A DNA stretch of 64,000 bases from Dendrocalamus latiflorus. Taxonomy: Eukaryota; Streptophyta; Magnoliopsida; Poales; Poaceae. Numbering within the stretch: position 1 is the stretch's first letter; every line of letters starts with the position of its first letter. Of this stretch, positions 25,801 to 37,765 are shown piece by piece. The stretch lies in the NCBI GenBank assembly GCA_017311315.1, contig CM029626.1:8627643-8691642 (forward strand), written 5' to 3'. The position numbers were made by a program, and so were the translations under genes. The notes under the pieces were generated by a model that was not told where the DNA came from, made no database searches, and was given only the letters and a program-made list of their open reading frames with translations.

Positions 25801-27829
25801 AGCAGGGAAAAATAAGCTCTCATGTACACCAAATAATTTTAAAGGGTTACATAGAATTGTATATGTTCTTTGGGGAAAAAGAAAAATTTTGTATAGCTTC
25901 GAAAAATCCAAAGCAATCTAATTGATTTAGGTGGTTTCTGAATCTTGGTCAAGTTGTTTACAGCTACTGTTTTCTATTTGCACAGAGTCCAGATCATGCC
26001 CAAAAAAACCCTCCACATAGAACTCTCTATACACCACCCAAATTTATATTTTTCTAGCATACAACTAGATAGGATAATATGCACAGCTATTTCAGAACAG
26101 AATACTATACCTTCATAGCATATGTTTTCTCCTTCTCGGTCGCAATCAAGCCAAAGTATCAAATAGGTGCAGCCTCGAGCTTCCTGAGCTAGATGCCTGC
26201 GGATATGAGCCTTCAATAGAACCATACATCAGTTTCATATTTAAATATGGAACATTATGAACCTCAAGTGATGGTGGTGTTTGTGCATGTGTTGTCATAA
26301 AGACTTAAAGAGAAGCATTTCCATTTTCATTACAAATCTATCCAAGTACTACAATTGTTCGTGGGATCCATAGCATAGGTGAACTTGAACTCCTGATAAA
26401 AATGGAAGGAGGACAATTGCCAGGACATTTGTCTATTTAGATTCTGAATACTACATCTAGAAGCCAAATGAGCATTTATGGAGGAAAAGATGAAATAAGA
26501 TGTTCAAGAGTCAGCTAAACTTCATAGTTGATCTATCATAGTATCATTTATGGGTTGAGTAGAATTCATGTGGGAATGCGCAATATTTATGTAGTATTAC
26601 TTGGAGTTGTTCCTAAATAATTGACTTGATTTGATTACCCCTAGCTGTTAAACTGAGTTGTATTCTCTTTTAATCAGAATTGTAGAGGAATGCATTACCT
26701 TTGGGTTGCATTCAGATCTCAGAACTGGAGCCTTAAAAAGATCCATTGGATCAGTCCCTTCCCAGTTCTGATATGCGGGTGGAAAATCTACACTGCAAAA
26801 GATGTGGCATAGAGTATGAAGATGCACACAAAAGAGCTTTGTGTCAAGGATTAAAATTGTAATGAAGAACTGCAATATCGATTCAGCTAAAGTGGAACAA
26901 TTAATTAAATCTTTTGTTTAGGTTTAGGTATCAACTTTGCATATATGCAATCGTCCACCATGTCTGTACATATCAACACTGACATACAGAAAGTGCATTT
27001 GAGATACATTAAGTAGTTCGCAATCGACATGGACAAGAACTAGTACATCAAATGATGTAATCATCATTCATGACAAACACTCTAGAAAGAACTGAAGAAG
27101 AAATGCACAACCTTAATACATGTCCAATGACTGATGTCACTCTGAAAAATGCCTGAGAACCCTGAAACATCCCATCAAACTCGTGGACGTCTGTACTTCC
27201 CTTCCGTGTGGACATCTGAACAAATTTTGAAAATCTTGTAATATGCAATGAGAGTGAACCCTTACAGAAAACACTCATATGCTTTCAAGCCACCATGATA
27301 TAGCCCATATCTGCAGTGTGGTAACAGCTACCTAAAATGCGCATAGCACCTTCATGCCGGAACTGATAATCGGATCATTACATAAATTTTTGCCCATATC
27401 TGCAGTGTGGTAACAACTCACGTTCATAGGAGGGAAACCTGGGCTGTGACCAAACGAACTACCTATAGCTTCTGCGAACCAACAGTATTGGTGCGATGGC
27501 CGTTAGGGCTCGTCCCTTAGACACGACCGTTGAATTGGAGTTCAAGCCACCGCCCAATTTGACATCGAGAAGCAAAAATAGCACGGTCATGAGAGGATTT
27601 GGCGCGGGAGGTAGGGAGGGAGGGAGACTTACGCGGCCGCTGGAGAGGGCGGAGGCGATGGAGAGCGCGATGCTGGGCTTCTCCGCGACCTGCAACAGTG
27701 ACGATCCGAGAGTGTGAAGGTTTGGAGAGGTGGGGTTACTGCGGCCGCCATTAACTACGGCCCGGTAACGCGGGAACGTAAGCGGCGGCGGCGGCGGCGG
27801 CTGCTTACCATCAGAACCTTGGGCGCCAT
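19855..27829 (-). CDS. TOP3B: DNA topoisomerase III beta (type IA)
   Basis: Fifteen coding exons on the minus strand: 27829-27809, 27689-27633, 27215-27112, 26792-26699, 26210-26111, 25678-25435, 24991-24829, 24753-24634, 24235-24156, 23409-23131, 22885-22717, 22630-22502, 22371-22159, 21115-20936 and 20508-19855. All use GT-AG sites and phases agree, giving 868 aa, close to the animal TOP3B length. The Toprim domain opens with MVAEKPSIA (7-15) and carries the acidic DCDREGEN (114-121). The catalytic tyrosine is Tyr329 in SYPRTES. CxxC pairs at 616/619 and 635/638 plus a Cys-rich region form C-terminal zinc ribbons. The tail (about 831-868) is an RG-rich box. WLDCDREGENI and the RG tail favour the beta over the alpha paralogue. 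TOP3B relaxes negatively supercoiled DNA and, in animals with TDRD3, acts on RNA; the RG tail suggests RNA binding here too (inference). No frameshift or stop was seen. A MULE sits 78 bp upstream of the ATG. Confidence 0.95.
21513..21661. mobile_element. MITE in TOP3B intron 13
   Basis: 149-bp element whose ends are ~41-bp inverted repeats: gggaaagttgatcatttgcc on the left and its near-complement on the right (ggcaaatgatcaattttccc). No clear target-site duplication. The termini resemble those of the MITE at 58858-59013 (ggaaagttgatcat). Confidence 0.75.
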
Positions 27830-28719
27830 GGGGACGGAGAGCTGGAGGAGGAGAGGGGAGTGGGAGAACGACGAAGAGGGTTTCGGGCCTTCCGGCTTTG
27901 AGTCATGGGAAAATTGAATACATAGATCCAGTTAAGAGTGCTTTGATAAAATAGGATTAAGTTTATTGTCTTTGTAAATATAGGACCGAGTTGAGCTACT
28001 TCTTGCAAATATAGTGTTTGTCCTATTTTAATTCCATTTTCGGTTTGCAGCTTACTTTTCCCTATGCAAAATGACTGAATTGCCCCTTATCGTTTGCCTT
28101 TCGCTGGACCGATTCCTCCCAGCGACCGAAGACAGAGGGGAGGGATCCCAGACCGTTCCATCCGCCCCGTTGCTCCCAGCGACCGAAGAAAAAACCATGC
28201 AGCTGCAGCCATTCCTCCCAGCGACCGAATGATGACCGCCCTGCCTGCAAGTGCAATTGATCCCAATTTCATTGCACACTTCTTACAGGAAGTAAATTGT
28301 GGTGATTAATATATTTTAATCACATTTCAGCCTCATCATAGTATCTTATCTAACCTTCAAGAATAAAATACAAGAGAACTGTAGATAGCAGGAATCACTA
28401 AGCAATAATATGTAATGCTTCCAACTGACCACCTTTTCATATCTTCAAGAATAGCTGTTGCACCTTTGTACATCTGAAAAGTATCAATTCTTCAATAGCA
28501 GCCTCCAGAATACACCCTTGCTTGCTTAGCTCCTGAGGTTGAGAAAGAATATGCAGAACAATAGCTAATTCATCATACTGAGAAATTGCAAGTGGCAACT
28601 GATGAACATGCACATTCCAGTATGGTTCTGGCATCAAGTAACTGAGATAGAACTTCCAGACCAAATTAGCAAGACACTAATATTAGGAGCTCATTTAATG
28701 AGTATGGATTACATAAGCC

Positions 28720-28900
28720 AACTACTAGAGATCCAACATATTTCACAGCCACAAGCCAAATCATCTTTAGCAAAATACTAGGAGGTCCAACTTAGGAGTT
28801 CACAGCTACAAGCAAAATCATCCTTAGCAAAATACTAGGAATCTAACATAGTGGTTCACAGCCACAATACACAAAAGTACTAATAATTAGCAGTCCAACA
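28720..28900. repeat. ~60-bp subterminal tandem repeat in the MULE
   Basis: Three imperfect units containing ttcacagc(c/t)acaagc, aaatcatc(t/c)ttagcaaaatactagga and a variable linker. They lie at the 3' end of the transposase gene and may overlap its last exon. Confidence 0.6.
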
Positions 28901-28902
28901 TC

Positions 28903-31311
28903 AGATCTTTTTCTTCTTAGGGGTAATCTTCTTTGCTTTTGCTGGAGATGTCCTAGCCCTTTGAGGAGAAGTAGGTAAAGCCATTTGAGATGGGCCATCT
29001 GCCATGGCAAGTGCTAGTTGTCTGCACACATGTTAAGTGTTAGTAGTTTGTGTTGCACATTAAATAGATGTTCGAAGAATAGAGTGGTTCACCTCCTTGT
29101 GATAGGTCCAGGACTTCCACTCAGTGAAGAAGGGATATTTATGGTGGACTTTATAGGTGTGCTAGGAGTTTCTTTGCCTGTGCCTCTACTTGAAGCTTCT
29201 GATCTTGTGTCAGTTCTACTCTTTCTTTTCCTAACATGAGAAAAATGTAGGTTAGATATTACAAGAGATGCAATTAATAAGAAATTATAAATTAGTTTGT
29301 ATTAACCTTTTTTTGTTCCATTCAGTGGACAACCAGCTTGCCTATGGCCTAACTCACCACACCTCTTACACTTGTTCTTATTCTGTAGCCTTTTCACCTT
29401 CACCCCCTTTTCAAAGCAATTCTTGATCCTTTGCTTCCTACGTCTACCAGCACTTCTCTTGGTAATTGGTGGCAAAACTGTGAACCTAAGTTCCACCCTT
29501 GGCCACTGAGCCTTGCCTGTCATTGGTTCTATTGCACCCTCATATGCAGCCCTAAACTTTTGTAATGAATAATACTCATGCACATAGTCTTCCATGTTAA
29601 CATTTTTCTGAGTTGTCAAAAATGCCAATGCATGTGGGCAAGGTTTTCCTGTGTGCTGCCACTCAAGACATGTGCACTCATGAATATGTGTTTTCACTAC
29701 ATGCCTATCTTGTTCACTCCTACTATCTATCACTTCTGCATTGAATGTGTTAGAAACTCTAACCTTTAAGTGCCTCAATCCTCTTGTATTGCCATTTAAC
29801 TGATGTATGACAGCTGGTAGTATTGTACCCTGCAGCCTATCACCAATCTTTCTCCTTTTGTCAAAAAGTTCCATGATCATAACCCTTAGCTTATCTGCTA
29901 GCTCATCAACAAGAAGGTCTTTAATATCCTTGATCCAACTATTGAAAGATTCTGCAAGATTATTGTTAATGTAATCACACTTAATTGCAGGGTTGAACTT
30001 GTACCTCATCCAAAGTAAACTATGATATTTGGTAAGATACCCATGAACCTGTGGAGATGCTGAGATGACCTTCTGAAAATGATGATAAAATATATCATAC
30101 TTGTATGCCCTAGCTGCAGGCCACATATGTTCACAAGCCTCACCATGGATTTTTTTCATAAAATTCTGCATAAGGTGTCTAAAACACTCCCTCTGCTCAG
30201 CTTGGGGGAACACCTCAACAACAGCATTTTCTAGACCTTTACAAGCATCTGAACATACAGCAAGGATGGGGATATTACCTATAGCCTTTTTCAATTGCAC
30301 CTACATTGGGAGTATTCTTCAATATTGTGATTGCCTTATCAGCAACCCAAGATCGAGAGGCCATACTTCTTGATCCTACTACTTGATGAGCACATGTGTC
30401 CATCTATAACCTTGGTAACCTGCATAAAAGAAAAGGTGTTAGCTACACAACCAAAAAATATTCCCAATGGTGATTCATTGCACATAAATTAGTTAGTACC
30501 CTGATAGTCTTCTCATCTAACATCCTACGAGCATTGATCCTCCACGTGCATCCCTCTCCTTTACATTTGCCCACAAACCTCTTAGGTTCAGACCTCACGA
30601 TATCCATATCAAACTCATTGTTAATAGCATATTGTCTAACAGCCATCCTAAATTCATCCATGGAACGAAACATGTCGCCTAAATTCATTGTGGGATGATC
30701 CTTATCATACATAGGCCGATTCTCCTCCGGGATGAAATCATCAACCGGTATAGCTGCTCCTATGGTGTCATCTTCTTGTGTATTAGATTGAACAACCTTG
30801 CGAGCCATAGGAGCATTTGGAGTTACTTGTTCCCTTACATTATCAGAGTCTATTGTTATGCCCAGAAGATTACACATCTCTGCATCGGTCATTAGTACAC
30901 CACTATCATCTTCATCAGGCACGTTAGTGACTATCAGAGATGACCAATCCACAACGCCTTGTGCTGACCACACATTCGTTGACACCTCTACTTCTGTAGC
31001 ATTGCTATTAGCATGCCCCTCCAACAAAAGAGGTGCATTACAAACACTAGTGCCGATGCTCTTAGACGATGATTGGTCAAATGTTGCAATGCTGCACTGC
31101 CTTGCTTGAGAGGCATCATCAGCAGCAATGAAACAATCAACACCCGTAGCTACTAAAGAAATTTCATCAATCCTACGTGTCCAAACAAAAAATAACGAGT
31201 TAGGACCTTGCTATATTGTCCCTCTTTTATGTGCCAACCATGCCTCGCAAAAAAATTACTAGATGTAAGATTGGATGATACATACCCTTTTCCATTATGA
31301 TTCGTGGCCAT
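28903..31311 (-). pseudogene. MULE (MURA-like) transposase, internally deleted and frameshifted
   Basis: Likely exon 1 is 31311-31286 (MATNHNGKG), joined to 31172-~30500, which holds the N-terminal domain (SMDEFRMAVRQYAINNEFD, CKGEGCTWRINAR). After an intron, 30430-30300 shows MASRSWVADKAITIL in a shifted frame. This is followed at once by KKAIGNIPILAVCSDACKGL (30300 onward). The ~170 residues that normally separate these parts, including the first catalytic Asp, are missing. The rest runs to 29302: HLMQNF, NNLAESFNSWIKD (containing the expected catalytic Glu), a SWIM zinc finger (CTCLEW...CPHALAF) and a CCHC knuckle (CKRCGELGHRQAGC). Lysine-rich C-terminal exons may lie at 29230-29090 and 29022-28903, but their frames do not join cleanly. 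The protein cannot be catalytically complete. Confidence 0.8.
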
Positions 31312-31789
31312 GGTGACCTCCCTCCAAGTCAATCCTTTCCGATTAAGCAATCTAGGGTTACACATTTTCCACTGAGTTTCAAGATACTGAGCAATCTGAA
31401 TAACTACAATCTTAAACAAAGGTAGGCCGTAAACTTAACCAAGGAACCTGGTTAAGAATAATCTTACATGTACCGCAAGAAACAAATAAAAAATAACATC
31501 TTTATCATGGTTAATTGATAACTCCATTATCTATTGCTTGCACGTGTTTGGAACACTCCAGCTAAATACTTAGTCATCTGCATCAATTAAACTCTCCACA
31601 AAGCCCTTTTCCATTATTTACTACATGGTGTTATGGGCAAGATTAAGTGTGTTCACAAGATTAATAGGTGAGCAGGGCCTTCTTACGTTCTATAATAGTA
31701 TTGTCACACCAGATATTGAACCCAAAACCCAAATAAATTCAGTGCATAGAGTAGAGGGAGGAGAGAGTACCAGAGAAAGGAAGGAGGGA

Positions 31790-32010
31790 TGCACCACCAG
31801 ATCTACACCGCCGTCGGCCGCTCCCTGGCGCACCCTCGCGAGCGCTGCAGGCCGCGCCGGCTTCCCGCGAGCGCCGCCGGCCCCGCGAGCACCGCGCCAC
31901 TGCTCCCTCGCCACCCGCGGTCACTCCCCAACACCACCCGAGATCTCCAAGCGGCGGCGAGAAGCAGAGCAGAGCGGGATCGCCAAGGATCTGGGGAGCG
32001 CGAGGAGAAG
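31790..32010. other. GC-rich patch inside the MULE right end
   Basis: Strikingly GC-rich sequence (gccgcgccggcttcccgcg and similar) in an otherwise AT-rich element, between the transposase start and the right terminal repeat. It may be the 5' leader of the transposase transcript or a captured first-exon fragment of a grass gene. No protein is recognisable. Confidence 0.4.
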
Positions 32011-32304
32011 GATTCGGTCGCTGGGAGCAATCGGGGCGGATGGAATGGTCTGGGATCCCTCCCCTCTGTCTTCGGTCGCTGGGAGGAATCGGTCCAGCAA
32101 AAGGGAAACGATAAGGGGCAATTCAGTCATTTCGCATAGGGAAAAGTAGGCTGCAAACCGAGAATGGAATTAAAATGGGAAAAATACTATATTTGCAAGA
32201 AGTAGCTCAACTCGGTCCTATATTTACAAGGACAATAAACTTAGTCCTATTTTATCAAAGCACTCTCAACTGGGTCCTATATATTCAATTTTCCCTTGAG
32301 TCAT

Positions 32305-35300
32305 TGATCGTGGGTACGGCATATTGCGGCCTCCTGCCCTTGTTCGTTTTCTCTCCCATCATGCGGCTTTTAATTTTTAGTTTCTTTTATTAATCACCAT
32401 TTATTAGATAAATAAGTTATAACAAAAGGTTATAAACTATAGTCTAAAAAAACAGATCCTAAGCAGCACGATCTACACAACATTTGGCCTCTTTCTCAAT
32501 ATTGGCTGCTCATATATGTGTTGCTTCCCTTTTCTCCGTCAATCAGACTGTAAGTACGTCGTTTATGCGATCGATGACCCTGTTATAATATTTTTTTATA
32601 TATTTTCTAAAGTATTATAATGCCAGTAGAAAGAAAAAGAAAATACAAGCAAAAATTGAGAACAATCCAAGAGAGAATAAAAGGGATAAAAAGTTCTTTT
32701 GCCGTCAAAACCTTCAGTCTTAGAAATGTTGAATGAACTATCGCTCATCAAGGTTCCCAGACCATATAGGCTAGTCGACGCCTCTCGCAGATGTAAGCAT
32801 CATTATTCAGCACTACAAAATCTAACGTCCACGTTTTTACCGACTTACCTTCCACCGTAGAAAAATCCCAAAGCATAGTACTGAGAGACCTATTTGGACG
32901 GTCCTTGAAGCAAAAGGCTACATGAGAGAGAAGTGAGAATAAGGCAAGGGCAGTATTGGCAAGGCACAGGCCAAGAGAGAGAGAGCTGGTCAACCATGCC
33001 CCTTATAAGCAAACACATCACAAGCAAGCCATCCACAAAGCACCTCGCTCCCAACTCATTTCACCTCTCCACTAAGGGCTTGCCCAAAACCAAGTCGGAC
33101 AAAGAGTCAACCAAACATCCTCACCATCACCCCACAGCCCATATCGAGAGGAGGTGAGGGAGAGAGAGAGAGAGTGGAGGAGAGGAGCTAAGAATGTAGA
33201 GAAAGGTGAAGGAGAGTAGCAAGGACCATGAAGTCAGGGGGCGACAAGCCGTCGAGCCAAGAGCGTTGTTGACCCTTGCCACTATCGGGCCAACATCCAA
33301 GTAAGCCCCATTCCCCTAACCATTTTCCCTCCTCCATCTCAGTTCGACGTCAATATGACGACGGCAAGTTTGCGGAAAAACCGTCGCGTACCCTTGGGAG
33401 GCGACATGCTCCCTAGCGCATGCCGCCCACCAAGTCCCAACACAATAGCCAAAGCCGCAAAACTTCCCCAGCCATCTTAAACAAGAGTAGCGCAAAACAA
33501 AATTTGAAGCTAAACTAAAATGCATATAGTAAGGGGAGGAAGTGTGAATCGTCCCAGGGGTGGGAGTCGACGAAGCCATAGAGAATCTGGGGAGGACCGG
33601 AGCCATGGGCTCAGCCATGGCCGAGTAGGGCTTACGGGGCCAAGGGGTGGCCCTAGGGATCACAACACCAGTGGGCGAAGAGGCATTAGATCCGAAGCCG
33701 AGGAGGGCGAGCTCGGGTGTCAGCCAAAGAGCGCACCAAGGCAGCAACGGCCAAAGTCACAGAGTGCCAGTTGAGGCAACAACCGAGGCCATGGAGGCGA
33801 CATAGAGGTGAGGCAGCTGATGGCCGAAGCCAGGGCGACAGCTGGTGGCATAGGTGGCGGTGCCGAGTGGAGCCAGAGCCGAAGAGGGAGCCTTGGGAGT
33901 CGACCATGGTTAGCGCCAAGGGGAAGCCCCATGGCGGTGGTGGCATTGAGTCTGGGGAGAGCCACCGGAGGCAAAGTTGGTTGGTAACGATGGTGTGTAG
34001 ATTGGGAGAGGAAGAGTAAGGACCAAATAGGGAGCTGAGAGGAGAAGCCGGGTGGGGGAAATGGTAGGGGACCTCAGCGGCTAACAGCGCAGGGAATGGT
34101 CACCCTAGATCCAGACCAAGGAGCTTTGGGGGAAAGTAGAGACAGGATAGGAAAGGTGAAGGTGTCAGCTGGGTAAGGAAAAAGAGAGTGAGGGGAGAGA
34201 AGGGGGATGAGAGAAGGGATAAGGAAGAAAGAATAAGGCCGTTCAGCCAAATAGAAAAGGAAGAAAAGAAAAGAAAGAAAGAAAGAAAAGAAGAAAAGAA
34301 AAGAAGAGGGAAAGAAAAGGGGGTTATCGTGCTTGACAAATCCTTAACCCGAAGCGTTTTTACGCTGGTGTCAGGTTTTGCGCGTAATATTGATATCTTT
34401 CATTTAAATGCATCGCTACGGTGTTGAGACTAAATGATGCTTATGCAGGTGGAGGCTCTGGTTTGGTGCCATCCAGTATCATCCTCAAGATTATACAGGC
34501 AAGTGCATGGTAGAATGATAGACGGTAATTATTATGGAACGTGTGATGTTTACATTATATGATGCTGCTTAGTTGATGATGACAATGAAGATGGAGCAGG
34601 GTAAGCAATGATGTTTACCTGCTAATGATAACAAAGATGAACTATGTTCATGACAATGGACACATGCATTTGTATCATGTGCATTCATATGATGAGAAAA
34701 ATATCTACCGTAGGTGGATCTGTAAGACCTACTTTAGTAGACCTCCACGAGAGTAGAGAGATACCCGTGCTAACGAGGATGGGCCCATGATAGGGTGAAC
34801 ATCGATAGAGTGTTCACTTAGGCTATACCAGTATATGCAATGAGATGAGCAAATGAGCATGTAGAGCTGTGTTGCATTGCACTAATGAATGATGAGGATG
34901 AGACATGACAATGATGTTATGATCATGATAGAACATGTAGAGAATGATACGTTGGTGTTTATGCCTATGATTATATTAAAACATGTGGGAAATGGCATGG
35001 CTAGATTAATGCTTATGCAAAGGGTAGCGTTTGTCATTTCTATTGCATGCTTGCTTAGTCTTCAGACTCGTCATTGTTTATTTGTTATTTTTTAGGTGAG
35101 CATTGAAGATGACGTGCACAGGCGGGAGTAGGACATGTATGTATTTTCATGTACAAGGAGTAATTCGCATATCACCTCCGTTAATGTATTCAGATTTTAA
35201 TGACTTGCTTAGGTAGCCAGTGTTAAAATAGTATGTTATTTATCGTGTTGTTGAGATGTAAATAGAGCAATTATTGCTTAAATCTATTAGCAATGATGGT

Positions 35301-35657
35301 AACTGGTAATGTTATGGAATGGTGGTAGTGTTCTAGGATCAGAGAATGGGCCAAGGTGTTTCAAGTACAATGACTTGCCCGATGTTAGATGTGTTAATTG
35401 CATTATTAGTCTTTTACTGTATTTATCTGCTACTAAAAATTAGAATTAAAATATTGTTCACATATCCAATATGGAGTTTATGTAAAAGCAAGGTAAGGCC
35501 ACGGGGAGCGTCCTGCGGGCAGAAAGTTAGATGAGCAAAGGAGCATTCTTTCTTCCATTTGGCAATGGAGCATCGAGTACATTTTATCTGAATAGACGTG
35601 CATATCGTTGTCACCTATGATGTACAACTAAAAAATGATATCAAGATTTTGAAGTCA
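32305..35657. other. Long spacer, probably old transposon DNA; purine tract at 34230-34320
   Basis: No recognisable gene. 32900-33310 reads like a leader (ccccttataagc at ~32999, a gagagaga run at ~33150). 33500-34060 is GC-rich with open frames on both strands but no familiar domain. 34240-34320 is a gaaaagaaag purine tract. 34400-35340 has atgatgatgac-rich sequence typical of degenerate LTR material. I could not find paired ends. Confidence 0.35.
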
Positions 35658-35665
35658 GTAACACT

Positions 35666-37269
35666 TAGGGGTGCTAATGGATCAAAGCCCAACATAGGTC
35701 TGGCCCAAGCCCATTATTCTTCTCATTGATTTGTATCCAGTCTGATCCAAAAGGAGATAGGTCCAAGCCCAGCATAGGTCCAAATAAAAGCTTATGCCTT
35801 GATATGGACAGACTTAGTGCTCCATTGGCACCACTGATATCTTTCCACTTCTGATGCACCACTGATAGCTATCCTAAATCAAACAATTTCTCTCACTGAT
35901 GCACCACTTCTGATGCACCCCTGATAGTTTAAATATTACATAAAAAATCCTAAATCCTAATAGCTATCCTCTTCTAATGCACCACTAATATCAGAAACTA
36001 AATCAAACAATTTCTCTCAAGTGCCCATGCAATCTTAAAATGATAGCAAAAGAAACAGGCCCAACCATCAGCTGTGTTTACTTCGGTACTGAATATGTTC
36101 TGAAGGAAGCTTCAAAAGGAAAAATAAAAGGAGAATATGTTCTAAAAAGCATCCAAATAAAGTGAAGGTGACCTAGAAAAAAATCACATGAACAGGCTCC
36201 CCAACAGACAGAATGATAGTTTTCTGTAAAACTCAACTTCAGTCCCTACTCAATAATCAAAACAACCTTCCTACAGTAAGCCACAGTCTACAAGGTTAGC
36301 TTTCAGCTCTTCCTTCAGCACACACTATCCCCTTCCCTCCATTGCATTTTAGATGAATGCTGCAAGAAAGACAAAAACAACTTGTAAATTGTCTTAGCCA
36401 GTGATGCCATCGAATTGTTTTTGCATATGCATTCCTCATGAGCACTTTCAATAACCTGACTAGAACAACACATGGATTAATCAGGAGTTTGTTAACTTCA
36501 AGTGCATGATACACTAGTTTTATTGTAGAATCCTCCAAAATAAAACACATCAACCCAATAAATATAAGCACCTAATAAAATTAATCAGGGCAAACAACTT
36601 AGAACTAACTAATCAGACCTGATCAAATTAATTTCGGAAAGAGTATGGCTACTCTTGCGTTGCAGCTAACAGCCATGTAATAGTATGATTTCCACCTAAA
36701 GAAGAAGAAGAAGAAGTGTAAGACAATCCAATTTTTTTACAGAATAAATAGCAGGAGAGGAGACTCATGCGAATTAATGGAAATAGGAAGAACAACAACA
36801 CTAGTTTAGTAGTTTAGCTAGTAGCAGATTTGAAGAAAGAAAATTAGTACATTGAATTGAAAAAACTAGGGTAGGAGGGAGGGAGCTTCCTCACCCGGAA
36901 TGGACGAGAAATCGCAAATCAATCAATTAAGCCGACGATTCTTGGGCTTGACTGGGGGAAGACAGCGCGGTGCTAGTCCCTCTATTAGATTGGGGATTGG
37001 AGATTGGGGGAGACAACTGAGACGTCAGTGAGGGTGGCCGGATCGGTGTTGTAGAGACGGACATGGTCGACGCCGAGACCCAACACCAAGGGTGGATGAG
37101 ACCGACGAGGCGATGACAGGACTAGTACTAATACAAAGGCCTAAAGCCTAGTCCAATCAACCCAAATTTGGCCTAAAAATAATACGTTCAAAATTTATCC
37201 GGTCTAAATATAATTTTGGATCAATCTGATCCAAAAGTCAAGATAGGTCCAAACCCATTAGCAGCCCTA
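35666..37269. mobile_element. Non-autonomous hAT transposon
   Basis: Ends TAGGGGTGCTAATGG (35666) and CCATTAGCAGCCCTA (to 37269) form an imperfect terminal inverted repeat of the TAGGG type. They are flanked by an exact 8-bp duplication GTAACACT at 35658-35665 and 37270-37277. Subterminal regions share inverted ggatcagactg/ccaaaag-type words. Inside, ctgatgcaccac(t)gatag recurs at 35850-35990. No transposase frame is present, so mobilisation would require another hAT element. Confidence 0.92.
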
Positions 37270-37277
37270 GTAACACT

Positions 37278-37765
37278 ACATGAAAATCATTACTAACATA
37301 GTTACATAAGTATCACGATTTATGGATAATTCTTGCAGAAAAGATTACGAAGAATTCAAGAGAACAAATAGCTGATCTCTTATTAAGAAAAATGAATAGT
37401 CATGAATTACAATATCATCAACACTTTTGAGTAAGAAACCGAACAAACCTAGGGTAATTCTATGAAACATATTACATTGAGAATTGTTCATTCATTCACA
37501 ACATAACTTCCCCTGAATTCAACTCTCTAAAGAACACTTTTTAAGAAACAAGAAAAAGAAGAACTTATTAGCAGTGGTATCACATTCTCATGACTCTAAG
37601 ACTCCTTGTTTGGGTTACATAAAAGAATAGCAGCTGGTAGAGGTAAGTGAAGCATATGTACAGAACTGGAGCAACTCCTTCCTGATTATGTGAGAAATCT
37701 AAAGACACCTGATCCCCATCTCCTAGACAGAACTGCAATATTGGTAGTACTCCTTTCTATAGGTC
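37278..37765. other. 3' region of the FRA3-like gene
   Basis: AT-rich sequence between the hAT element and the stop codon of the minus-strand 5-phosphatase gene; it presumably holds its 3' untranslated region. No other feature seen. Confidence 0.4.

Larger units (their letters stand above)
27907..32295 (-). mobile_element. 4.4-kb Mutator-like element (MULE) with decayed transposase
   Basis: Terminal inverted repeats of ~283 bp (27907-~28189 and ~32012-32295), starting GGGAAAATTGAAT. They are flanked by an exact 9-bp duplication TTGAGTCAT at 27898-27906 and 32296-32304. The repeats contain paired cagcgaccgaa motifs. The minus strand carries a MURA-type transposase gene (31311 to ~28903), which is damaged. 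Near the right end (31790-32010) is a GC-rich patch that could be the transposase leader or captured host sequence. The element lies directly upstream of TOP3B, in its leader or core promoter. Confidence 0.95.

Noticed and set aside
19855..27829. TOP3 alpha instead of beta
   Set aside because: The acidic motif context (WLDCDREGENI), overall length near 860 and the RG-rich tail fit TOP3B; no GRF-type zinc finger tail was seen.
33316..34019. Open frames on both strands in the GC-rich 33.3-34.0 kb stretch
   Set aside because: Composition-driven, no splice-compatible continuation, no known motif, and no preferred strand.
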